Assembly (NCBI RefSeq): GCF_002995495.1
Contig: NZ_PVZV01000009.1
Span: 170,888 to 234,887 of the forward strand
DNA from: Actinocorallia populi
GTDB lineage: Bacteria; Actinomycetota; Actinomycetes; Streptosporangiales; Streptosporangiaceae
Direction: 5' to 3'
DNA length: 64,000 nt
Positions within the stretch are counted from its first letter, which is position 1; the number at the start of each line of letters is the position of its first letter. A program made the translations under genes and the position numbers. The notes under the pieces are model-generated. The model did no database searches. It saw only the letters and a list, made by a program, of their open reading frames with translations, and was not told the DNA's origin. Positions 18,050 through 24,991 of this stretch are shown here, one piece after another.

Positions 18050-18364
18050 GTGGCTCCCACTTCGGGTGCTGATAGGGCCAAAATGGCCCAGGCCGCCTCG
18101 CAGATCGAAGACGCTGCGAACGACATCCGGGGCATGCAGACCGGGCTCAACGGCCGTAAGGGCGCGATGATGGAGGGCTGGGTCGGCAACGCCTCCCTCG
18201 CCTTCAACAAGGTCTTCACCGAGTTCGACCAGGCCTTCCGTACCACGCTCGAGCAGCTGGACAAGATCCACGAGAAGCTCGTGGACAACCGGATCCGGTA
18301 CGAGGCCAACGAAGACCAGACGCAGGCGGACATCCAGCGGCTGAACGCCCTGCTCAACAACTAG
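18050..18364 (+). CDS. WXG100 family type VII secretion substrate 1
   Basis: A 104-residue helical-hairpin protein with the turn motif Trp44-Val-Gly46 (MEGWVGNAS) and the export signal Tyr84-xxx-Glu88 (RYEANED) after the second helix. Such proteins are secreted as dimers through ESX systems. The GTG start follows a near-perfect GGAGGTGAC site. It lies 9 nt before a second WXG100 gene; the two products are likely partners, as with EsxA/EsxB. Confidence 0.92.
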   Translation: MAPTSGADRAKMAQAASQIEDAANDIRGMQTGLNGRKGAMMEGWVGNASLAFNKVFTEFDQAFRTTLEQLDKIHEKLVDNRIRYEANEDQTQADIQRLNALLNN

Positions 18365-18373
18365 GGGACTGAC

Positions 18374-18670
18374 GTGGCTCCCACGGACTACACAAAAGTC
18401 AACTTCGGCGCCCTCGCCGACGGTCAGGCCGACTTCCGCCGGGTCTACAACGACCTGAACAACCGGCTGAACAGCCTGGAGAAGTACCTCGAGTCCAACC
18501 TCACCGAGTGGGAGGGCGACGCGGTCCAGGCCTACTGGGAGGCCAAGCGCGTCTGGGACAAGGCCTGCCAGGACGTCGCGAACACCATCAACGCGATGAG
18601 TGCCGCGATCGGCAACGCCAACCAGAACTACCAGGACACCGAGAACGCCAACCGGCGTATCTGGGGCTGA
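18374..18670 (+). CDS. WXG100 family type VII secretion substrate 2
   Basis: A 98-residue helical hairpin with Trp46-Glu-Gly48 (TEWEGDAVQAYW) at the turn and Tyr86-xxx-Glu90 (NYQDTENAN) near the C-terminus. It starts with GTG and shares the MAPT start with its neighbour. It most likely forms a heterodimer with the 18050 product and is exported by the EccBCD machine encoded just upstream. A short hairpin follows the stop codon. Confidence 0.92.
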   Translation: MAPTDYTKVNFGALADGQADFRRVYNDLNNRLNSLEKYLESNLTEWEGDAVQAYWEAKRVWDKACQDVANTINAMSAAIGNANQNYQDTENANRRIWG

Positions 18671-18683
18671 CGGACAAGACAGG

Positions 18684-18708
18684 CGCCGCCTCCCTCGCGG
18701 GGGCGGCG
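18684..18708 (+). terminator. Attenuating hairpin after the WXG100 pair
   Basis: A 10-bp GC-rich stem (18684-18690 and 18692-18694 with 18699-18708, one bulge) closed by a TCGC loop is followed by GTTCT. It could reduce read-through and so keep WXG100 mRNA in excess. Confidence 0.5.
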
Positions 18709-18742
18709 TTCTGCCGCTCACTAGCCATCCGAGGGCAGTACT

Positions 18743-19159
18743 TTGGGCGATCAGTACCACCCGAACGGCTCGGGCGTCGAGAACGACCTGAGCCGGCACA
18801 CCCCCAGCACGGGCCCCATGTCGGTCTGGACGGCGCCGCGCGCCACCGGCGACATCGACGTGGAGCGCGACCGGCTCAACGACATCGCGGGCAAGCTGAA
18901 GCGCGACCTCGCCGCGCTGGAGGCCGACATCCAGAGCTTCGCGTCGGCCAACTCGGTCTCCGGCGCCTATCTCGGCATCTCCGAGGTCGCCCAGAAGCTC
19001 AAGGCGTCGTCGGGCCAGACGCACGGCGCGCTGCTGGAGGCCATGGTCCGGTTGCGCTTCGCCTACGTGGGCGTGATCAACGGGCTGCAGAACACCAGGA
19101 CGAACTACGAGAACGCCGAGGACCAGATCGAGGCGTACATCCGTAGGCTCGGCGCGTAG
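18743..19159 (+). CDS. WXG100-like protein lacking the WxG tryptophan
   Basis: A 138-residue mostly helical protein. A ~30-residue polar N-terminus precedes a helix ([21 protein letters not shown]), a turn region [14 protein letters not shown] where WxG would be expected, and a second helix ending in [12 protein letters not shown] with Tyr122-xxx-Glu126. The export signal and helical hairpin place it with ESX substrates, but the Trp is replaced. The TTG start has a GAGGG site about 8 nt upstream. It is 11 nt before the next gene. Substrate or chaperone-like partner of the 19171 product are both possible. Confidence 0.72.
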   Translation: MGDQYHPNGSGVENDLSRHTPSTGPMSVWTAPRATGDIDVERDRLNDIAGKLKRDLAALEADIQSFASANSVSGAYLGISEVAQKLKASSGQTHGALLEAMVRLRFAYVGVINGLQNTRTNYENAEDQIEAYIRRLGA

Positions 19160-19170
19160 AAGGGACACGC

Positions 19171-20460
19171 ATGGCTGAGCAGAGCAGGCTCGACGAGCCC
19201 CAGGCCACTCCGACCGGCGCCCCCGCACCGACCCCGCAGAGCGTCGACATGGAGAGCGTCAAGTCCATCATCCGCAGCGTGGACATCGCGAGCGTGACGG
19301 GCACCGGCGACATGTACGTGAAGATGGCCGGCCGTCTCAACACGCACGCCGAGAACCTCGTCGCGCACGCCGAGGCGCTCGCCGCCGTCTGGCGCGGCCC
19401 CAACGCGGACCTGACCCTGCAGGTGTTCTCCCAGCTCCACACCGCCACCACGGGCATCAGCGCCAACGTCGCCGCGGCCGGGGAGACCTACAAGTGGCTG
19501 GGCACCACGATCCTGCCGTTCTACAAGGACAGCGCCCAGAGCATGACCGACGGGTTCATCCGCACCGAGGGGGACGACGACAACGCCCGCCAGCTCCTCG
19601 ACCGGATGAACGACCGCGTCGCCGAGGCCAACAACGGCCTCCCCACCCAGCTCAGCGTGGTCTTCCCGGAGGTGCAGGGCGGGGAGGATCCGAAGATCTC
19701 CGGGCCGGGCGGTCCTGGCGGACCCGGCGGCTACTCGCCTTACGGGCCTTACGGGAACGGGAACGGGACCGGCAACGGGAGCACCGGTTCCTGGACACCG
19801 GACTACGACGACGGCCTGTACGCAGGCGGCCCCGGCGGGATCAACGGTCCCGGCGGTCCCGGCGGTCCAGGTGGGCCCGGCGGACCGGGTGGTCCTGGCG
19901 GTCCCGGCGGGATCAACGGTCCCGGTGGTCCCGGTGGACCGGGCGGTCCCGGCGGGATCCCGACTCCCGGGGGCCCCGGGGGCCCCGGCAACGGCACCGA
20001 CCTGGCGGGGAGCCAGCCCTACCAGGGGCCGAACCAGAACCCCTTCAACCTGACCCCCACGGGACCGAACACCGGACCGCCCGCTCAGCCCCTCGGCCCG
20101 GGACAACTCCCCGGCCCCGGCGGGCCCGGACCGTTCGCCACCCCGCCCACCGGGTACGCCCCGACCGCTCCCACCGGACCGAACGGCCCCGGTCTCCGGT
20201 CTCCGGGAGGCACCCTCCCCCGGACCGCCTTGAGCCAGGGCCCCCACGGTCACGTCATCGGCGGGGCGCACGGGGAATCGGCTCTGTCCTCCCGCGCCGG
20301 TCAGCAGACGGCCATGCGCGGCGGCATGCCGATCGGCGGGGCCCGCGCCGGCGGTGCCGGCGGTGGCGAGGGCGAGGAGCACACCCGCACCACCTGGTTG
20401 TCGGAGGACGAGGAAGTCTGGGGAACCGATGCCGACGTTCCCCCTTCGGTGATCGGCTGA
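19171..20460 (+). CDS. Large WXG100/PPE-like ESX substrate candidate with collagen-like GPGG tract
   Basis: A 429-residue protein. Residues ~25-165 form a helical domain with a Trp74-Arg-Gly76 turn ([12 protein letters not shown]). About residues 178-275 are dominated by Gly-Pro-Gly-Gly repeats interrupted by INGPGG. A Pro/Gly-rich stretch follows and then an acidic C-terminus ([23 protein letters not shown]). A tail of this kind, with DEEVWG followed by PPSVIG, is familiar from actinomycete ESX-associated PPE-like proteins. A secreted or wall-exposed partner of the preceding small helical protein is likely. The second mycosin gene begins 1 nt after the stop, hinting that it is the protease's substrate. 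Confidence 0.72.
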   Translation: MAEQSRLDEPQATPTGAPAPTPQSVDMESVKSIIRSVDIASVTGTGDMYVKMAGRLNTHAENLVAHAEALAAVWRGPNADLTLQVFSQLHTATTGISANVAAAGETYKWLGTTILPFYKDSAQSMTDGFIRTEGDDDNARQLLDRMNDRVAEANNGLPTQLSVVFPEVQGGEDPKISGPGGPGGPGGYSPYGPYGNGNGTGNGSTGSWTPDYDDGLYAGGPGGINGPGGPGGPGGPGGPGGPGGPGGINGPGGPGGPGGPGGIPTPGGPGGPGNGTDLAGSQPYQGPNQNPFNLTPTGPNTGPPAQPLGPGQLPGPGGPGPFATPPTGYAPTAPTGPNGPGLRSPGGTLPRTALSQGPHGHVIGGAHGESALSSRAGQQTAMRGGMPIGGARAGGAGGGEGEEHTRTTWLSEDEEVWGTDADVPPSVIG

Positions 20461-20461
20461 G

Positions 20462-21655
20462 ATGTTCCGCAGGACGCTCGCAGCGGGGCTGGCGTTGTCC
20501 CTCGTGGCCGGCGCCGGCCCCGCTTTCGCTGTGCCGAAGCCACGTGGGGACCAGTGGTGGCTCTCCGCGATGGGCGTCCAGAAGGCCTGGGAGCAGAGCA
20601 CGGGCCGCGGCGTCACCATCGCGCTCATCGACAGCAGGCCCAACCTCGACCTGCCGGAGTTCGACGGAGCCGACGTCCGCGAAGGCGACAAGTTCAACAA
20701 GCGCCAGAATCCGGCTTTGAAGGGCGGGATAGACAAACACCACGGAACGGGCATGCTCGCCGCCATCGCGGCGCAGGGCGGGGGAAGCGGCTACGTGGGG
20801 GTGGCGCCGGACGTCACCGTGCTCGCCGTTTCGATCACGGCCCTCGACCGCAGCGAGCTCGCCATCCGCTACGCGATCGACCAGGGGGCCGACGTGGTCA
20901 GCATGTCGTTCTCGTCGGTCAATCCCGTGATCAACGATCTCCGTTGCGACGCGGACCTGGAGGACGTCATCGCCTATGCGGCGGAACGCGACGTGGTACT
21001 GGTGGCCGCCGCGGGGAACAACCGCTCGGACTCCAACCTGACCTTCCAACCGGCCATGTGCCCCGGTGTCGTCGCCGTCGGCGGCCTGTCCAGAAAACTG
21101 AAGCCGCGGAAGAAAGCGCTCGAACAAGACTACATAGCGGTGGCGGCGCCTTCCGAGAAGGTGTTCGGCCTGTCCTACTCCGGCGCCGCGGCCCTGGACG
21201 ACGGCGGCACCAGCACTGCTACCGCCTACACCAGTGCGGCCGTCGCCCTGCTCCGGGCCAAACACCCCGGCGAGAGCGCCCGCCAGATCGTCTCCCGCCT
21301 CCTGTACACCGCCCAGGACGTCCACACCCCCGGCCGCGACGATTTCACCGGCTACGGCCTCATCCGCCCCGACCGCGCCATGACCGCCGAGGTCCCCGCC
21401 GGCTTCGCCAACCCGGTCTACGACCGCCTCGACGCCTTCACCAAGAAGCAGGCCGAGCGGAAGGAACTCCTCGAGAACCCCCCGCCCTTCACCGTCGGCG
21501 GCGACCCCGAAGACCGCCGAGAGATCACCAGCGACCGGGAGCGCTACGGCCCCTGGCTCATCGGCGGACTCCTCTTCACTCTTGCCGCAGCCGTCTCGGG
21601 CCTCCTCGTCTTCCGCAGAAAACGCAGGACGCAGCAGCAACGCCCACAGCTCTGA
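20462..21655 (+). CDS. Mycosin (type VII secretion-associated protease) 2
   Basis: The 397-residue product has a signal peptide (LAAGLALSLVAGAGPAFA), an S8 domain and a C-terminal helix (WLIGGLLFTLAAAVSGLLVF) with a basic tail. The triad is present: Asp57, His94 in KHHGTG, Ser251 in GGTSTATAY. The aspartate loop reads ALIDSRPNLD rather than the usual DSGVD, and GTSTA replaces GTSFA, so specificity may differ from the first mycosin. Two mycosins flank one ESX core here, each probably serving different substrates. It begins immediately after the GPGG-rich substrate gene. Confidence 0.87.
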   Translation: MFRRTLAAGLALSLVAGAGPAFAVPKPRGDQWWLSAMGVQKAWEQSTGRGVTIALIDSRPNLDLPEFDGADVREGDKFNKRQNPALKGGIDKHHGTGMLAAIAAQGGGSGYVGVAPDVTVLAVSITALDRSELAIRYAIDQGADVVSMSFSSVNPVINDLRCDADLEDVIAYAAERDVVLVAAAGNNRSDSNLTFQPAMCPGVVAVGGLSRKLKPRKKALEQDYIAVAAPSEKVFGLSYSGAAALDDGGTSTATAYTSAAVALLRAKHPGESARQIVSRLLYTAQDVHTPGRDDFTGYGLIRPDRAMTAEVPAGFANPVYDRLDAFTKKQAERKELLENPPPFTVGGDPEDRREITSDRERYGPWLIGGLLFTLAAAVSGLLVFRRKRRTQQQRPQL

Positions 21656-21670
21656 CCAAGAGGGGAGCCT

Positions 21671-21966
21671 GTGGCCGGCTCCACACCGAACGGATCTCCT
21701 CCTGGGCTCGACGCCCTCCTGAACACGAGGGCAACGGCGTCTTCGAGGCGCTCTCCGGGGTGAGGGAGTGCCGGAAGCCCGTCGAGGTCGAGGCCGTCGA
21801 CTCCTGCTGGCAGGAGACCGCCGTAGGCGTCACCGTCCTGGTGAAGCTGAAGGAGACGGTCCTGCAGGTCTCCTGGCGGTCGCCGGGCTGGCGGAAGATG
21901 GGCGAGGAGCGCAAGACAGGGCTCGTGGACCGGCTCGCGCAGTCCGCGGCGCGGGGGCTTCAGGCG
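21671..21966 (+). pseudogene. Small gene broken by a frameshift (or sequencing error)
   Basis: A GTG at 21671 with AGGGGAG just upstream opens a frame (AGSTPNGSPPGLDALLN) that stops after 30 codons. From about 21721 the -1 frame carries a clearly coding-like stretch with very high third-position GC: NGVFEALSGVRECRKPVEVE, then SCWQETAVGVTVLVKLKE and LVDRLAQSAARGLQAS. Joining the two frames near 21736 gives a ~100-residue soluble protein following the mycosin. The second frame has no stop before it enters the opposite-strand gene, so the 3' end may also be damaged. No family recognised. Confidence 0.5.
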
Positions 21967-23604
21967 TCAGGTGGTGGCCCGGGTGAAGGCGGCTGTGGCC
22001 AGGTGGATGGCGGTGGCCTGGGAGGTCTCGGCCAGGAGGGCGGGGTCCACGGCGGTGCCCGCCGCCAGGTGGCGGTCGTAGGGGAGGTGGATGACGGGGA
22101 CGCCTTCGGCGGCCAGGAGGGCGCGGGAGCGGTTCAGGTCGCCGTCCAGGTGAGGGGTGTGGGTGACCAGGACGACGAGGGTGCGCTGCAGCAGGTGCGA
22201 GTGGGGGCTGCGGAGGAACCAGTCGAGCGCGCTGCGGGTGCTGAGGGCGCCGTCGGCGGTGGCGGGGGCGATGAGGATCTGGGCGTGGGACGAGGCCAGG
22301 ATCCCCTGGTGGAGGTCCGAGGTGAGACCGGGGCCGCAGTCGACGAGGCTGATGCCGAAGTAGCGGCTGAACTCGCCCTGGGCGGTCTGGAACTCCGCGA
22401 GGGTCAGCTCGTCGTCCAGGGAGCGTGAGGCCGAGGCGGACGCCACCCACAGGCGCTCCCCGGCCTGCGTCAGGTAGGACTGGGCGGCCTCCCAGTTCGG
22501 CAGCGTCGTCAGGCCGCGGTAGGCGCGTTCGGCGTCGACGCCCAGCCGCAGCGGCAGCGAGCCGAGACTCGGGTCGGCGTCCAGGACGAGCGTGCGGTCG
22601 CCGCGGTGCGCTGCGATGGTCCGTGCGACGAGCGCCGTCACCGTCGTCTTGCCGGCCCCGCCGCGCAGGCTGGTGACGGCAATCCTCCGGCAGGAGCTGA
22701 CCACCTGCCCCAGGATCCCGGCGGCGGCCTCCTGCTCGCGCACCGTCTGCGCGGCCCGCGCGCCCACGGCCCGCCGCACCCCGCGCCCCATCCGCCGGGC
22801 CAGCGGATCCCCGTGCCGCATCCGCCGCACGAGCTCGTCCGCGATCGGCGTCCCCGACGAAGGAGAGCCCTGCGCCCAGGCCTCCTCTTCCGGGGTCGGG
22901 CCCCCCGGCATCCCGGCGCCCCCGTACAGGGCCGCTTCATGGCCGCCCGAATCCGGGTGAACGCCCGCTCCCGGGTCGTGCTGCACACCCGGGTACACGG
23001 GCGCGACCGTTCTTCCCTGCCCCGCCTCCGCGACGGGGGGCGTGCTCGGCTGCGGCACTCCGCCGTAAGGAGCCGGTTCGCTCCGGCCCTCTGGAACAGG
23101 AGCCGGGGGACGCGCGGCGAGGGGGTCCGGCGGCGCGGGAACGACCGGGCCTCCTCCGCCGTGGGGCGGCTCTCCCCGCATCGCCTGGGCCTCCGGGACC
23201 GGAGGGCGTGCGGTGAGGGGGTCGTGCGGTGCGGGGGCGGCCGGGGTCCCTCCGCCGTAGGGCGGCGGTTCGCTCTGGCCCGGCTGGGCCTCCGGAGCCG
23301 GGGCGGCGGGGGAAGGCGCGGTGTAGGGGGGCGGTTCGTTCTGGGGCGCGTGGGCGCTCGGAGCGGGTGCCGGTCCGGTCTGATGGCCGGAGGCGAGGGG
23401 GTCGTGCGGTGCGGGCGGAGGAGGGAAGGGGGGCGGGGTGAGCGGGGAGGGCTGGGCCGCGGCGGCGATGATGGGGGAGGGGGCGTCGCGGCGGGTGCCG
23501 AAGGGGGAGGCGAGGGGGTCGGTGGAGCCGGGCGGGACGCCGCCGGCGAGGCCGCGGGCGGACAGGCCGAGAGCGCGGAGCGTGGAGATCTGCCAGTCGG
23601 ACAC
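21967..23604 (-). CDS. MinD/ParA-like ATPase with Pro-rich N-terminus (ESX-associated)
   Basis: A 545-residue protein. The first ~240 residues are Pro/Ala-rich with repeated blocks such as PHDPL and SEPPPYGG. The C-terminal ~250 residues form a deviant Walker P-loop ATPase with LRGGAGKTTVTALVA (~315), VLDADPSLGSLP and VDCGPGLTSDL. Pro-rich MinD-like ATPases such as EspI are found in mycobacterial ESX loci, where EspI dampens secretion when ATP is low. A regulatory role in this ESX locus is inferred from family and position. The GTG start is preceded by GGGGGAAGG. Confidence 0.82.
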   Translation of the reverse strand: MSDWQISTLRALGLSARGLAGGVPPGSTDPLASPFGTRRDAPSPIIAAAAQPSPLTPPPFPPPPAPHDPLASGHQTGPAPAPSAHAPQNEPPPYTAPSPAAPAPEAQPGQSEPPPYGGGTPAAPAPHDPLTARPPVPEAQAMRGEPPHGGGGPVVPAPPDPLAARPPAPVPEGRSEPAPYGGVPQPSTPPVAEAGQGRTVAPVYPGVQHDPGAGVHPDSGGHEAALYGGAGMPGGPTPEEEAWAQGSPSSGTPIADELVRRMRHGDPLARRMGRGVRRAVGARAAQTVREQEAAAGILGQVVSSCRRIAVTSLRGGAGKTTVTALVARTIAAHRGDRTLVLDADPSLGSLPLRLGVDAERAYRGLTTLPNWEAAQSYLTQAGERLWVASASASRSLDDELTLAEFQTAQGEFSRYFGISLVDCGPGLTSDLHQGILASSHAQILIAPATADGALSTRSALDWFLRSPHSHLLQRTLVVLVTHTPHLDGDLNRSRALLAAEGVPVIHLPYDRHLAAGTAVDPALLAETSQATAIHLATAAFTRATT

Positions 23605-23706
23605 CGCGAGCCTTCCCCCTGAGACGGTGGGAGTGAGTTTAGTGGTGAGTTGTGGTGGTTGTGGGATTAGGATCGGCGGGCTGCCGGATCGGGGAGGGGG
23701 CGTCGG

Positions 23707-24036
23707 GTGTCCAAGGACTTGGTGGTTCTGGGGAGGCGGGAGCCCGACGTCGCGGGAGTGGCGGAGGCCTGCGGGAGCGTGTTCCGGGTGAACGGGACGG
23801 GCTGGCCGGTGCAGGTCTTCGACGACGCGGGCCGGCTGGTGCTGACCGTCGAGAGCCCGGTGCTGGTGGAGGCTCAGGGGGAGATCGAGCGGCTGCTGGG
23901 CGTGCGCGCCGACCCGCCGGTGTGGTGGGTGGACGTGCGCGCGGCCGGAGACCTGGAGGAGGCCGCGGCCGTCGCGCGCGAGCTCGCCTCCGAGCTGGCC
24001 GGGCGGTTCAGCGGCGTGGTCTGGAGCAGCAGATGA
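23707..24036 (+). CDS. ESX-locus protein resembling the N-terminal part of DUF6177
   Basis: A 109-residue product containing KDLVVLGRREPDV and, later, VESPVLVEAQGEIERLLGV and PPVWWVDVRAAGDLEEA. These resemble, from memory, the N-terminal third of DUF6177 proteins, which are common in streptomycete ESX loci. The GTG start is 103 nt from the divergent ATPase gene. The stop overlaps the next start (ATGA), so the two are coupled. Function unknown. Confidence 0.6.
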   Translation: MSKDLVVLGRREPDVAGVAEACGSVFRVNGTGWPVQVFDDAGRLVLTVESPVLVEAQGEIERLLGVRADPPVWWVDVRAAGDLEEAAAVARELASELAGRFSGVVWSSR

Positions 24037-24782
24037 GCGTCTCCGACGTCCTCACGGCCAAGGCGTCCGTCCTGCTGCAGGACCGGGCCGTGGTGCCGCT
24101 GCTGGGCTGGATGGCGCCGGAGGGCAGGGCGCTGCAGGTGGTGACCCCGCCGACCTCGCGGCTGACACTGCCGCTCAGCCTCGCGCTGATGGGCGCGGAC
24201 GACCGCTGGGTCGTCGCGGACGGCACGGTCTTCTACGACGGGCTCACCGGCCACTACCTGAGGTGGGACGGCGAGTGCTTCTCCCCGGACCCGCAGGCGC
24301 CGGGGCACGCCCCCGGATTCACCGCCAGGTCCGAGACGGCCGTCGGCGGCCAGCTGTTCCTCACCATGGAGAGCCGCGTGCCGCAGGGCGAGCCGCTCGC
24401 CGGCGCGCTCGCCCAGGTCTGCCAGGCGGTCCTGGGCTACCCGCCGACGGGCTGGGGCCGCACCGAGCCCGCCGGGATGCGCTGGGACAGGGCGCGCTTC
24501 ACCGAGGAGCTGGGCAGCCGCCCCGGGCGCGCCGTCGTGGTCTGCTCGGCGGGCATGGTCGCCTCGACGTCCGTCATGCCCCTGCCGGACGGCTCCCACC
24601 TGGAGCAGTCGACGGTCGTCATCGGCTTCGCCGACCCCTCGACGGTCCCGGTGCCCCAGATGAGCGGCATCGTCGCCAAGCTGCCGGGCGTGACGGCCGC
24701 CTCCGCCCAGGTCCGCTTCGGCCGCCCCGACCTGACCGTCGAGCCGCGCTGGACCGGCGCGCCGGTCCCCATCCAGCTCTGA
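24033..24782 (+). CDS. ESX-locus protein resembling the C-terminal part of DUF6177
   Basis: A 249-residue product with DVLTAKASVLLQDRAVVPLL, VTPPTSRLTLPLSLAL, FYDGLTGHYLRWDG and a C-terminal EPRWTGAPVPIQL. This order of motifs matches, as far as I recall, the remainder of DUF6177 proteins. With the preceding short gene it would make one full-length family member split into two coupled chains. No membrane helix or signal peptide is evident, so it is probably cytoplasmic. Its role in type VII secretion is unknown. Confidence 0.6.
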   Translation: MSVSDVLTAKASVLLQDRAVVPLLGWMAPEGRALQVVTPPTSRLTLPLSLALMGADDRWVVADGTVFYDGLTGHYLRWDGECFSPDPQAPGHAPGFTARSETAVGGQLFLTMESRVPQGEPLAGALAQVCQAVLGYPPTGWGRTEPAGMRWDRARFTEELGSRPGRAVVVCSAGMVASTSVMPLPDGSHLEQSTVVIGFADPSTVPVPQMSGIVAKLPGVTAASAQVRFGRPDLTVEPRWTGAPVPIQL

Positions 24783-24991
24783 GCGCGGGTGGCCTGATGC
24801 GGTCGGCGGGCGAAGAAGTTCGCGCTAGAAGTGACTTTTCTGGTGACTTGTCATACTTAGCGAGGAGGGTGGTGGCATGTTCCTTGAACTTGGCGCGGGA
24901 AGACGGCAACCTTCTTACGCTGGGCAGGTAGGAAACCAACCGGGGAGCAGAGGGCGCTGACCTTGAGTGACGCGGCGAGGCGGACGACGCG

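Noticed and set aside
19705-19990. Repetitive DNA resembling a CRISPR or satellite array
   Set aside because: The repeats are in-frame Gly-Pro-Gly-Gly codons inside a real coding sequence.
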